From positions 1 through 51,301 of the forward strand of contig JAILRS010000015.1 in NCBI GenBank assembly GCA_024698045.1: a stretch of 51,301 nucleotides of DNA, written 5' to 3'. The stretch is from Selenomonadaceae bacterium (GTDB lineage: Bacteria; Bacillota; Negativicutes; Selenomonadales; Selenomonadaceae). The notes beneath the pieces are model-generated. The model saw only the letters and a list, made by a program, of their open reading frames with translations. It was not told where the DNA came from and ran no database searches. The translations under genes and the position numbers were made by a program. Shown piece after piece: positions 37,536 through 47,533 of this stretch (the first letter of the stretch is position 1; every line of letters begins with the position of its first letter).

Positions 37536-40500
37536 TTAATTTTGAGCATCCTTTAAAACGCGAATGCCTAACAACGTATCTTTGTATATAAGATCCTCAA
37601 GATATTTTTGCGCTTCCTCGGCGGATAAGTTACGAATTTTTTCGCGGACAACGGATAAAAATTTTTCCCGATAGTTTTTCTCGGCAAAAGTTTTAATCTG
37701 AAATTCGCAATTTTTTTTGTTGGAGAACCATGAGTAAACGTTATTGCCCAGATGTCGACGCAAAATTTTTTGTAACTCCTCAACGCTCACAACGACGGCA
37801 TAATTATCGCCGCAAAAATATTTCACGAACTCACGATTCAAATATTCTTTATCGGAAAGTCGCGCGAGTTTTTCGCCGCGAATAAATTTCAATGCGGAAT
37901 CCATATTATCAGTTAACTGCGATGTTTTATTGAGCGCGGAAAAATAGGGTTGCGCTTCGTCGAGACAATCTTGAAACGCACAGAGAATCGGAATTTCATT
38001 TTTATTCGACCAATCCGACGGCGAAGTTGTGCTTGTGACTTCATGCCACGCCGCGAAAAATTTATCGGTCTGTTCGTCTTGACGGAACTTTTGCAAACGC
38101 CTTTTCATTTGCAGAACGAAATCATCGCAAGTCATGAAGAAAATTCCGGCTGGAACTTCGTTAAAAAGTTTTTCGACAAATTTTGACTCGATTTGATTTT
38201 CGACGTAAGTCCTCAAAGCTTGGGCGAAGAATTCAAATTGATTCTCGAAAAAAATCGTAAATTCTTGCGTCGATTGATTTATTTGTTCTGCCGCCTGCGC
38301 AAAATTTTTTTCGGAATTGGTGCGAAGGGCGGCAAAAATTTGGAACAGATTTTTTAAGTTGGGTTGAAATTCTTCGACAACCGTGCGCGGAATCCTTATC
38401 TTGTTTAATTTATCGCCCAGAGCACTACACACGTCGGACAAATTTTTTTGCGGAGCGGAAAGAATTGGATTGACAGCCTCAATCAAACGCAATTCATCGA
38501 AAAGGTTATCAATCTGCTTGTTTACGTCTTCAACCTTCCATAAATACGCCGAATCGGCAGAAAGTTTTTCGTTGAGCCGCGCAAGATATTCGCTCTCAAG
38601 AAATTTGAGCCGCCCGACAATCTTTTTTAAATCGGGATTGTACTGCGCAATATAGTATGTCATACCGGTCTTGAAATTTTCTTCGCGCACAATGTTTTTG
38701 AGTTCCTCAATGACAACAGGATTTTTATCGTAAACGGCAAAAATTTTGTCGGCAATCTTTGTCACATCGTGCCCTGCCGAAGGATTTATAAACTCCTCCA
38801 ACAATTTCAAAAAGACTAAGTAAGTTTCTTTGTAGGGAGCATCGAAATAATTTTCTTCGATAAAATATTTCAGAGACCACAGCGGATAACAACTTTTCTT
38901 GAGATAAATTTTTATATTCTTTGCAGTATCGTCAACGGAATTTATTTTGTCTTTGGGCAGATTGAAAATATCGGAGGTTATCGAACAAAATTTTACATGT
39001 TCGGGCGTCTGCTTGACGATAAATTTATCACGAGAGCCCGGCAATTCCTTGACCGTGTTGACGATTAAATTACAAAGTTTATCGCTCGTTAAAGTACTCG
39101 TATTGCTGTTAACATCGCGGATATAAAAATTTTTGTCGGCATAATCTTTGAGCAGAAGACCAAGGAGGAAAATAGATCCGACACATTTTAACAAACCTAT
39201 CGGCGGTTTTTTCAACGCGTTCCAAATGTCGCAAAAAGCTACTTCGTTGCGTTTTTTCAAGCCGTTTTTAATTATACCGTCGACAACGAGTTTCATTTTG
39301 GAAATAGTATGCGAAGGGGTTGCCTTCCAATAATTTTCGCCACCATTGTCGCAAAGTACTTGGAAAGGCGCGCCAATTAAATTCAGAGAATTAAAACTCC
39401 CTTTTACTTTTTCGCCGCTGATTGCATACTTCGCAACAGTTTCAGTTAGTCCGCTTGTAGAAAAAAGTTTGTCGTTGATTGAAATTTCTTCAAGCCCGTC
39501 ACCGAAAAATTTCTTGTTCAGTTCCCTGAGTTGTTTGAAAAAATTTCCTTCGCCCGAAATTTGAACGGAATCATCGGCGGAAGTCCATATGCGTACAGTT
39601 GTTACTGCAAGTTGGCGAATCCATTCATCTACAAGATCCGTCGCAGATTTTTTCGCAAGCTTTACTTGTCCCGATTGATTCGGAACATCTTTAAAATAAA
39701 GTTCGCGGGCTTTGTTCTGAACAAATTTTTCATAGCGTTGCTTGGTAAAGGGAGTGACCGAAAAATCTGCGATTACACAACGTTCGGGGAATTTTTCGCG
39801 CAATTTTTGAATCGTTTGATTTACTTTTCCTTGATCCTCTTCATCTGCTGCGAAAATGTAAAACGCCAAAATTTGATTATCTTCCAACGAAAAAGTCGAT
39901 GCGCTTGTCTGCAAAAATTTCGTCGGAGAAATAATTTGAATGTCGAAACGGAATTTAAGATAATCGGTCGGCTTGAATTTTCCGGTCACCCCATAGTTAT
40001 CATCTTTGATAATTGCGTCGAAAGATTTTTCACTGCGAACCTGCTTCAAAATATTTTCCATGCGATCGGGATCTATTTGGGTGGTTGCTAAAATATAACC
40101 GGTGTCGTTTCCTTCCTCCAACGCGCTGATAATTCCCCTGTCGGCAAAATAATTCAACGTGGATTTGACTTCGGTTTCAATCGGTGTACCGGCAAAACAC
40201 GCGAAAATATTTTTTTGAGTAGAACGTAAAAGCGAAGAGGCACCACCGCGACCGCCAAGATTTTTTTGTTGCAGAGCAAACAAAATCAGCGTCGTTTTCA
40301 AAATACGCTGTTGGTTATCGTTTTTGCATACAGAAGAAAAATTATTGTAGTGCGATATCGATTCCAAAAAAGTTTTATCCAAATCCGGATTATCTTCCCT
40401 GAAAAAATAATCCCAAAGAAAATCCGTTGTAAGGAAATTATCTCCGCCATATTCAAAGCCGTGACCGTCAATGAAATTTTTAAAAGTACCGTTGTCCGCC

Positions 40501-41699
40501 GCGCAGAGAAATTGAAACATCGTTCGCTGATTGGAGCTGATTGATTGCGCAATAAACTTCAGCAAATAAGCGGCGTAGGGATGAATCGGCAAAAGGTTTT
40601 TAATGTCATCGAGTTTAATTGATTCGTCGCGCTTGATTATAAAATTCGCGGCGTCGCGCTGAACACTTTCCCACAGCTCGAGAGTAATATTTTTCCACTC
40701 GTCTTTTAAATCCGAATCAATCGACAAAGCTTGTGCCATCAATTGAAAAGCCGTGCTCTCCGCCAAAGTGATACGGGAAATTTTAAAACGTGCCTCGATA
40801 ATTTTTCGCTGAGTTGAATCGGTTATAAGTTGATTTGCATCGCTATGAGTTATCAGGAAAAAATAGAAACTCAATTCGGCCGCGTTTTGGGCAATTTCCT
40901 GCAAGCCCGTAATGTTGTTGAGATTGTTACGAAAGTATTCGGTAAACTCATCCCAAATAAAAAAGACGGCGTAGAGATTATTTTTTTCGCGGACGTCGCG
41001 CAACCAATCGATTAAATTTTGTACCGACATAGACCAGTTATAGGATTCTTTTTCCGCGATGTCGACAATATTTTCAAGCAAATCAAGTCGCTCTTGACCT
41101 TCAAGTGTTTCCAAATCCGAAATAACTTCTTCGGGCGAAGAATACTCCAAAAATTTTCCGCGATACTTATTGAATGCTCCTTTAAAATTAAACGTGGAAT
41201 CGGAATCTTTGAGCGTTGACAAAACTTTTTCAAAGATACCTGCCGCGCCCGTGTAATCGTAACCGTTTTCGCGCAAAGCACGCTTGACCGATTCGACAAT
41301 CGTATTGAAAAGTTTATTTTGAGAATTTATTCCTGCCGAAGAGCTTTGATGAACTACAAGAATTTTCCCCTTGCTGCGTACGCCCAAAACTCTTTGCCAA
41401 AGTGAATTTACTTCATGATGAGTGAAATATTTTTCCACATCTTCCAATCTGTCTTCCAAAATGTGTTTGATGACAAAAGATGCGAAAGTTTTACCCGTAC
41501 CGTAGCTGCCACTTATCCAAAGCGGACGATCTTTTAATGCCGAACCTTTTTCCAACGTATCAATCATTGATTCCAAAATCTTTTTAAAGCTCTCGTGCGG
41601 ATAGAAGGACTTCCATCTTTCGGGATGAGTTCTGTCGCTGCTTGCCGAAAAGACCGGAATAAAATCCGATTCTACTTTGATATACTCTTTGTACAACAT
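37536..41699 (-). CDS. brxC: BREX protein BrxC/PglY (large P-loop ATPase)
   Basis: This 1387-residue ATPase has Walker A GSYGTGKT at 64-71 and Walker B FFIWDEF at 246-252, after an N-terminal KSFYPHESFKKI segment. The rest is mainly helical and typical of BrxC/PglY, which is essential for phage exclusion in BREX. Length is in the family range. ATG at 41699 has GAGGTGAT upstream; the brxP stop lies 20 bases before. Order brxP-brxC-pglZ-brxL is that of BREX type 4. Confidence 0.88.
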   Translation of the reverse strand: MLYKEYIKVESDFIPVFSASSDRTHPERWKSFYPHESFKKILESMIDTLEKGSALKDRPLWISGSYGTGKTFASFVIKHILEDRLEDVEKYFTHHEVNSLWQRVLGVRSKGKILVVHQSSSAGINSQNKLFNTIVESVKRALRENGYDYTGAAGIFEKVLSTLKDSDSTFNFKGAFNKYRGKFLEYSSPEEVISDLETLEGQERLDLLENIVDIAEKESYNWSMSVQNLIDWLRDVREKNNLYAVFFIWDEFTEYFRNNLNNITGLQEIAQNAAELSFYFFLITHSDANQLITDSTQRKIIEARFKISRITLAESTAFQLMAQALSIDSDLKDEWKNITLELWESVQRDAANFIIKRDESIKLDDIKNLLPIHPYAAYLLKFIAQSISSNQRTMFQFLCAADNGTFKNFIDGHGFEYGGDNFLTTDFLWDYFFREDNPDLDKTFLESISHYNNFSSVCKNDNQQRILKTTLILFALQQKNLGGRGGASSLLRSTQKNIFACFAGTPIETEVKSTLNYFADRGIISALEEGNDTGYILATTQIDPDRMENILKQVRSEKSFDAIIKDDNYGVTGKFKPTDYLKFRFDIQIISPTKFLQTSASTFSLEDNQILAFYIFAADEEDQGKVNQTIQKLREKFPERCVIADFSVTPFTKQRYEKFVQNKARELYFKDVPNQSGQVKLAKKSATDLVDEWIRQLAVTTVRIWTSADDSVQISGEGNFFKQLRELNKKFFGDGLEEISINDKLFSTSGLTETVAKYAISGEKVKGSFNSLNLIGAPFQVLCDNGGENYWKATPSHTISKMKLVVDGIIKNGLKKRNEVAFCDIWNALKKPPIGLLKCVGSIFLLGLLLKDYADKNFYIRDVNSNTSTLTSDKLCNLIVNTVKELPGSRDKFIVKQTPEHVKFCSITSDIFNLPKDKINSVDDTAKNIKIYLKKSCYPLWSLKYFIEENYFDAPYKETYLVFLKLLEEFINPSAGHDVTKIADKIFAVYDKNPVVIEELKNIVREENFKTGMTYYIAQYNPDLKKIVGRLKFLESEYLARLNEKLSADSAYLWKVEDVNKQIDNLFDELRLIEAVNPILSAPQKNLSDVCSALGDKLNKIRIPRTVVEEFQPNLKNLFQIFAALRTNSEKNFAQAAEQINQSTQEFTIFFENQFEFFAQALRTYVENQIESKFVEKLFNEVPAGIFFMTCDDFVLQMKRRLQKFRQDEQTDKFFAAWHEVTSTTSPSDWSNKNEIPILCAFQDCLDEAQPYFSALNKTSQLTDNMDSALKFIRGEKLARLSDKEYLNREFVKYFCGDNYAVVVSVEELQKILRRHLGNNVYSWFSNKKNCEFQIKTFAEKNYREKFLSVVREKIRNLSAEEAQKYLEDLIYKDTLLGIRVLKDAQN

Positions 41700-41719
41700 A
41701 ACTGCGAATCACCTCGATT

Positions 41720-44065
41720 TTAAAATCGTTGAATTACATCATCGGAACTTTTTTCTTTGTTGAGGAAAATATTTTCTTGAATGTCCTTATTAAAATCCAC
41801 GCCGATAAAATTCGGATAATCGTTGGCAAGACCTTGCAGGAACGGACGCAAAATTTTTTCATCCAGACCAAATAAAATTTTCGGGCTCAAAGCTTCGCGA
41901 TTATTGTTGTCGTCAAGTAAATCTGTCAGTGTAAAACTGTAAAGATTTTCCGAATGCTCGGCGAACTTGTAAAGGCTATAGAGAATTACAATCGGTTCGG
42001 GATTTTGCCAGTCGATACGCCGGATTGAAATAACTCCGTTACCTTTGATTTCACATACGCCTTGCCCGAGTTCCGAGCCAATCGGAGAATACCGCAAAAG
42101 ACTTTTCAGCGCTTTAACGGCATTACCTTTGGAGGTAGTTGAGTAAGAATTTCCGAACATCTCCGTAAGAAAATTGTTGTCATGCACTTCGTTAAAATCA
42201 CAACTTTTTATGAACAGATTGACAAGATAAGAATTGTAAGCCAAATTCACGAAGACATAACCCCACAGTTTCAAATCGTCCGCGCCGAGCGATAAAATTT
42301 TTTCGATATTCGCACGGGGATTTTTTTTATCGTCAAGCAAGCCGCTTTCTTTTCCCCATACATTAAAACTGCGAAACATATCTTTGCCGAGTCGTTCGCT
42401 TTTCCAAAAATCTTCAGGAGACTCCAAATAAATTTTCATCCACTCTTTTTTCAAGCCGAAATTTCTGTAATTGCTTATCTTTGCCGGCTGCAATTTTTCA
42501 TCACCCCTTATCTCAAGAGACCACGCCGCCAAACAGCCGCGCGGTTTATCCAAACATTTATAACAGTGTTTACAATTCCTAACATGCACATCGTCGGCGG
42601 TTATCGTCAAAGCTCCGTGCGGACATTCTGTGACACAATCGCGGCAGTTTCTGCAATAGGCCGCTTTATTCAAAAGGCTTTTAAACAAACTGAGAAACTT
42701 AATATGTTTTTTATCAAGTTCCGGTATGCGCAGAGAAATAATTTCTTTGTTGCCTTGAGCGTCTACGGTTAGCATTATCGATTCGTCGGCATATTTCAGG
42801 AAAATTTTATTTGCGTCAATCTCGACGAATTCGCCCAATACGGGCAACCACTTCCGCCATGAATAATTTGCATTCGTGATGATAAAATCGTAACAATCGC
42901 CGTTCTTGAAAGTCTCGATTTTCTTTTCGCCTATTGATAAAGTTTTTCCGCTTACTCTTGTCTGCCAACCTCTGTCGGAAAAATATCTTTTGTAATCTTC
43001 ATCATCCGAAAAGTTTTTGTTTACCGCCAAACGAACCGCCTCGATATAGGGTGCTGTCTCGTCGGGGTAATTGTAATTCGTTGTACAATCGTACCAAGGC
43101 GAAGACATCGGGCACAATTTACAACCGACGCGCGGCAACCCGTTTCGATAAGATTGACTGAACGGTAAATTTTCCGAGAACAGATACAAAAAAATTTCGG
43201 ACGTCGACCATTTCAGAATCGGATAAAAATTTATCTGCGCAGAATGCTTTCGGCTCAAGGCAATATCATCGTAAGTAGCACGCACAGCACTTTCTTCCGA
43301 ACGTACGCCGATAAAAGACATTACGCTGAAATTTTTTACGTCAACAACGGGACAATGACGACTTGCGGCGATAATCTCCTTGACCTTGACCAATGAAGGT
43401 CCTGCCTTGTGAACCGAACAACACCAGCGAATTTTTCGCGCGGGCGGTCCCATAAATTTCCAAGAATCAATTGCATTAAAGGGAGCGCGTGCCGTATGCC
43501 ATTTCAAGTCGGGGAAAAATTTTTTTGTCTCCTTCACGGTTTTATAAGTGTCGCTGAGTTCCATAGTCGTATCGCCGAAAATAACTTCAAAAGAATCGTG
43601 CGGCAAAGCGCGCTGAACCAAATCCAGCATGACAAGTGAATCTTTACCGCCGCTGAATGCCAAATAAAACAAGTCGACTTTATCCTTGTAATTTTTGAAC
43701 GTGGCATAAATATCGGCAAGTGTTCGCTGTATCAGCCCGTTCATTAAATTTTCGTTTTTGGCAAGTGTAGCTTTCATATCGACGGGCGACAGAATTAAAT
43801 TCGCAGTCACGTTTTTTAATGTAGGAAGTTCAAACAAATTGCCGCCCTGAGTTTCCGCAACCGGTTCGCCGCGATAAAAATAACATCTGCCTTCAGCCCA
43901 ACAAAGCGGCTCCCTTGATTTTGGGAATTTCCACCCGAATTTTTTATCCAGCCCTAAAAATTTCAGCTCTTCAAAAAATACGGGACGAACATCTTTAACC
44001 AGTCCGTTAATCTTCGCAACAAGGTTATAACCGCCCGTATCTTTATCCCATTCGTAACCATACAT
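41720..44065 (-). CDS. brxP: BREX type 4 protein BrxP (PAPS-reductase-like with 4Fe-4S domain)
   Basis: This 781-residue protein contains a PP-loop ATP pyrophosphatase SGGKDS (137-142), as in PAPS reductases and the DNA-sulfur-modification protein DndC. Downstream are CC in IRWCCSVHK near 212 and GCKLCPMSSPWYD near 313. Two ferredoxin-like clusters follow, CRNCRDCVTECPHG (about 470) and CKHCYKCLDKPRGC (about 496), suggesting two iron-sulfur sites. The PAPS-reductase-like gene is the hallmark of BREX type 4 and is found instead of the PglX methyltransferase. A role in sulfur chemistry on DNA is plausible but inferred. ATG at 44065 has GGTGAT upstream; an ATG at 44083 lacks one. Confidence 0.85.
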   Translation of the reverse strand: MYGYEWDKDTGGYNLVAKINGLVKDVRPVFFEELKFLGLDKKFGWKFPKSREPLCWAEGRCYFYRGEPVAETQGGNLFELPTLKNVTANLILSPVDMKATLAKNENLMNGLIQRTLADIYATFKNYKDKVDLFYLAFSGGKDSLVMLDLVQRALPHDSFEVIFGDTTMELSDTYKTVKETKKFFPDLKWHTARAPFNAIDSWKFMGPPARKIRWCCSVHKAGPSLVKVKEIIAASRHCPVVDVKNFSVMSFIGVRSEESAVRATYDDIALSRKHSAQINFYPILKWSTSEIFLYLFSENLPFSQSYRNGLPRVGCKLCPMSSPWYDCTTNYNYPDETAPYIEAVRLAVNKNFSDDEDYKRYFSDRGWQTRVSGKTLSIGEKKIETFKNGDCYDFIITNANYSWRKWLPVLGEFVEIDANKIFLKYADESIMLTVDAQGNKEIISLRIPELDKKHIKFLSLFKSLLNKAAYCRNCRDCVTECPHGALTITADDVHVRNCKHCYKCLDKPRGCLAAWSLEIRGDEKLQPAKISNYRNFGLKKEWMKIYLESPEDFWKSERLGKDMFRSFNVWGKESGLLDDKKNPRANIEKILSLGADDLKLWGYVFVNLAYNSYLVNLFIKSCDFNEVHDNNFLTEMFGNSYSTTSKGNAVKALKSLLRYSPIGSELGQGVCEIKGNGVISIRRIDWQNPEPIVILYSLYKFAEHSENLYSFTLTDLLDDNNNREALSPKILFGLDEKILRPFLQGLANDYPNFIGVDFNKDIQENIFLNKEKSSDDVIQRF

Positions 44066-44086
44066 AAAAATCACCAAGTCCATTTA

Positions 44087-47000
44087 TCATTTTAAAATAT
44101 CGAATGCATTGCCTCCCTCCAAAAATCTCGGCAATTTCTTATTGCATAAGCCTTGTTCTTGAAGCCAATTAAAAATTTCTTTTTCGGAGTGAAAAGGCTC
44201 TTTATCGTGCTCGGCAATCAAAATTTTCGTAATGAAAGATTGTAAATCATCCTCGGCAAATTCTTCCGCCAAAAAGACTGTAGGTGAAATATTTACCGAC
44301 GTGGACGGGATTCTTAAACTGTAAGGAGCATCGTCGGAGAGAGCCACAACATTTTCCAGCAAAAAACTGTTCCAAGGTATTTCAAGTTGCGGAAGCCATT
44401 CATAATCCTCGAACGTGTTAGCCGATTGATATCCTCCGTTGCGCTCTATTGCCGACCGAATATTTTCTACCACCGACGAAATAATTTCATCCGTAACACC
44501 GATTGATTCGGGACGCATCAATTTAAATTCGTCAACGCGAATAAAATCCGGACGTAGATTATCGATATGATGATTTTTCGAAATGTAATGGATTTTGTTT
44601 TCATCGCAAATGTTAAATATATCTTCAATTCCAATTTCCGCAGTGTCCTCCAACAGATGAAGCAAAAATTTTTTGTTGGTAATATCCTTAATGTCTGCCG
44701 TTGAAATATACGGGCGCGAAAAATTAAAGTCATTGCTAAACATATATTTCAGGATACCAAAGAGCTTATTATGATTTTGAATGTCGTTGCGATTCATGAA
44801 ATCGGCGAAGCGTTCAAAAAACAAATCAAATAAAATCCGCGAATTGACAGTCCTCGAACAATTTCGGAGGAGAAAGTTTTTTATAGACTCAAAATCTTCA
44901 TCGCGCAAATTCAGAATTGAAGAATGTACAAAAGTACTGTTACCGATATTAATAATTTCGGGACATCTTTCAACTAAAAAAGTTACATTGAAATCTTCAA
45001 ACGAGATAAAATTTTCCTTAATCTCTTCTATAGATACTTCACCGCGCTCGGCAACAAAACTTTCAAACTCTTTGTTCATGTCAATATCTGCCGCTTTTGT
45101 CAAATAATCCTTGCGAAGAATGTAAGGCAATTTATATAATTTTATTACGCCCTGAAGAAAATAATTATTTGTGATTTGAGTATTGACAAAAATATCTTTG
45201 AGCGATTCAAAAATTTCTTTGTAGGGGATTGCCGTATGATTTGAGTTTTCTATAAAATCTTTTATGCTCTCGATAATTTCCGGCGGTACGCAAACAAAAT
45301 CGGGATGAATATATTTCCCGCGATCGCAGAGGACGCCGACATATCCGATTTTCGAATCTACGTTGCGTTGAATACTAGGCGTCCTCTCGTCAAAAATTTC
45401 TTGAAGATAGCGCACTAATTTTGAATAAAAAATCTCGTCGGCAATTTTGTAACCGTTAGGGAATCTCTCCTTTAAGATATAAGCGTATTCAAAGGTTAAA
45501 GTTAATCTGCCGCGATGAAAAATTTGTCCCTTATGTTTATAAATTCTCAAGAGCATAGACTCCACGAACTCAACGGATAAATTTTTTTCTTGTGCCAGAT
45601 TTATGACCAACTCTCTGAAAGTATTTTCTTCCATGACGTCGGGAAGATTTTTGGTCAGCTCTTCTTCGTCAATATCGATTGCCTCATCAAATACAAAAGC
45701 ATTAAGACTTTCTTTGTAGTAAAACGTATCACATGAAAAATTTACTTTTTCGGCGAAGAACCAAAGCATTTTGGCAGCAATGTTGCCGATAAAATTTTTG
45801 GCGTCGTCGAGCGTGAGTAGAGGTCTGCCGTCGTTCAGAGCGTAAAGGAAGTTACAAATTTTCCGTACGTCATTTGCGCAGTGCGCGAACCTTCTGACGG
45901 GTTTTGATTCTAGTTGGCGAACTCTTTCGCGCGTAACTCCCATATCTTTTCCGATTTCCTCGAGTGTTGAATTTGTTACTCGACGTCTTGTGACTTCAAA
46001 TTCGCGAATGTTTTTGAACAGCTTTAAAATAATTTTATTCGTGAAGCCTCTGACATCAAAGCGAAGTTTTTGTACAAAAGTTTTAACCTCATTAACGTTG
46101 AAATTCAAAGAGTTTTCGGCGACGTATTCCGGTAAATCTCCAATTATCAAATTTTCGGGCAACATACCTAAAAATTTGGTGTATCTCAAATCACAAGCAT
46201 AGTAAAAAGACTTTAAGTGTTTGGTTTTTATTTCGTTAGGGAGATTGTTAATCAAACTTTTTAAAGTCACGGTTACCGAAAATTTTTCAAACGCCTCGAT
46301 TATCAAATCTATTTGAGGATTGAAATTAAACGCCGCATCACACAAAAATTCGTCAAGGTCTTTTTTGGCAAGCCTGACTTTTCTTCTGAAAATCTGTTTT
46401 CTCCTCATCGTAAAAAATTTCCGCAACGTTGTAATAAAGTTATCAAAGGCATTCGGGTTATATTTTTTCCACAGAAAAAAATGTCGCTGAGGAATCGATA
46501 AAATATCGGCAAGCGTTTTACAATTGTTACTTGCCAAATACTTTTGAACATCGGCATTAAAATTAAGATTTGAAGTCAAAACATCTTCGTAGCGTTTGAG
46601 ATTATCAACGCCAAAATATTTCTGCAAAGAATCATTAGTGTTGTTCGAAATAGTTGGTTGAACGGGAACTTTTTTGGCGGAATTTTGTTCTTGAAAATCG
46701 AGTAATTTTTTCAGCCTTGCGGTTAAAGTTTTAATCTCCTTAACGTTGAAATTCAAAGAGTTGTCGGAGATGTATTTCGGCAAATCTCCAATTATCAAAT
46801 CTTCCGGTAACATATCGAAAGATTTGGTGTCTTCCAAATCACAAGCACAGTAAAAAGAGTTTAACTGTTTGGCTTTTATTTCGTTAGGGAGATTGTTAAT
46901 CAAACTTTTTAACGTCACTGTCACCGAAAATTTTTCAAACGCCTCGATTATCAAATCTATTTGCGGATTGAGACCAAACGCCGCATCACGCCCAAATTTG

Positions 47001-47533
47001 TTGATATCTTTTTTTGCAAGATTGATTTCGTTTACGGGAATAATTTTTCTCCTCACCGCAAAAAAATTCCATAACGTTGTAACAAAATTATCAACGGAAC
47101 TCGGTTTATATTTTCCCCATGGAAGAAAATCTTGCTGAGGAATTGATAAAACCTCGGCAAGCGTTTTATAATTTTTGCTTGCCAAATACTCCTGAACATC
47201 GGTATTAAAATCAATATCCGAAATCAAAACATCTTCGTACAGTTTGATATCATTAACGCAGAAATATTTTTGCAAAGAATCATCAACGTCGCTCGAAATA
47301 CTCGGTTGAACGGGAACTTCTTTGGCGGAATTTTGTTCTCGAAACTCAAGTAATTTTTTTAGCTCTGCGATTTGTTCACGCGTCGCGGAGTACTCCGAAC
47401 GATAGGCAATGAAATCTTCTTTATCCAATTCCTCAACAAAAGTTTTGCCGGATTCCTTGCAGTACATCAAAAAATTTTTGTGTCGTCCGAATAATTTTTC
47501 CTCGATAAGGTTATTGTCTCGCAAAGATATCAC
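44087..47533 (-). CDS. Unknown 1148-residue protein with sigma-70 region 4-like HTH and alpha-CTD-like repeats
   Basis: Unrecognised as a whole. It is the first gene of the BREX operon, ending three bases before the alternative brxP start. Residues about 59-274 and 275-490 are a tandem duplication. Each copy contains an RNA-polymerase-alpha-CTD-like helix-hairpin-helix stretch (about 108-158 and 324-374; VQEYLASKNYKTLAEVLS). Residues 520-551 contain a near-canonical sigma-70 region 4.2 helix-turn-helix with TLEEIGKDMGVTRERVRQLE. The C-terminal ~550 residues look like several winged-helix repeats (inference). No catalytic motif is seen. GTG at 47533 is the longest start; TTG at 47524 has AGGGTGAT at better spacing. 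It may regulate the operon or interact with RNA polymerase. Confidence 0.7.
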   Translation of the reverse strand: MISLRDNNLIEEKLFGRHKNFLMYCKESGKTFVEELDKEDFIAYRSEYSATREQIAELKKLLEFREQNSAKEVPVQPSISSDVDDSLQKYFCVNDIKLYEDVLISDIDFNTDVQEYLASKNYKTLAEVLSIPQQDFLPWGKYKPSSVDNFVTTLWNFFAVRRKIIPVNEINLAKKDINKFGRDAAFGLNPQIDLIIEAFEKFSVTVTLKSLINNLPNEIKAKQLNSFYCACDLEDTKSFDMLPEDLIIGDLPKYISDNSLNFNVKEIKTLTARLKKLLDFQEQNSAKKVPVQPTISNNTNDSLQKYFGVDNLKRYEDVLTSNLNFNADVQKYLASNNCKTLADILSIPQRHFFLWKKYNPNAFDNFITTLRKFFTMRRKQIFRRKVRLAKKDLDEFLCDAAFNFNPQIDLIIEAFEKFSVTVTLKSLINNLPNEIKTKHLKSFYYACDLRYTKFLGMLPENLIIGDLPEYVAENSLNFNVNEVKTFVQKLRFDVRGFTNKIILKLFKNIREFEVTRRRVTNSTLEEIGKDMGVTRERVRQLESKPVRRFAHCANDVRKICNFLYALNDGRPLLTLDDAKNFIGNIAAKMLWFFAEKVNFSCDTFYYKESLNAFVFDEAIDIDEEELTKNLPDVMEENTFRELVINLAQEKNLSVEFVESMLLRIYKHKGQIFHRGRLTLTFEYAYILKERFPNGYKIADEIFYSKLVRYLQEIFDERTPSIQRNVDSKIGYVGVLCDRGKYIHPDFVCVPPEIIESIKDFIENSNHTAIPYKEIFESLKDIFVNTQITNNYFLQGVIKLYKLPYILRKDYLTKAADIDMNKEFESFVAERGEVSIEEIKENFISFEDFNVTFLVERCPEIINIGNSTFVHSSILNLRDEDFESIKNFLLRNCSRTVNSRILFDLFFERFADFMNRNDIQNHNKLFGILKYMFSNDFNFSRPYISTADIKDITNKKFLLHLLEDTAEIGIEDIFNICDENKIHYISKNHHIDNLRPDFIRVDEFKLMRPESIGVTDEIISSVVENIRSAIERNGGYQSANTFEDYEWLPQLEIPWNSFLLENVVALSDDAPYSLRIPSTSVNISPTVFLAEEFAEDDLQSFITKILIAEHDKEPFHSEKEIFNWLQEQGLCNKKLPRFLEGGNAFDILK
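45881..45976 (-). other. Sigma-70 region 4.2-like helix-turn-helix segment
   Basis: Codons 520-551 of the 1148-residue protein encode a sequence strongly resembling region 4.2 of primary sigma factors (TLEE(I/V)G...VTRERVRQ(L/I)E.K..R...H), the helix-turn-helix that recognises the -35 promoter element. No sigma region 2 is present. Confidence 0.75.
46064..47359 (-). repeat. Tandem 648-bp intragenic duplication
   Basis: Two adjacent units with a period of exactly 648 bases (216 codons), for example AATTTTGTTC at 46681 and 47329. The central part of each unit is nearly identical at DNA level (blocks ending in ...ATCAAACTTTTTAA and CGCCTCGATTATCAAATC), while the flanks have diverged more. This suggests a duplication kept alike by gene conversion. 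Confidence 0.85.
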
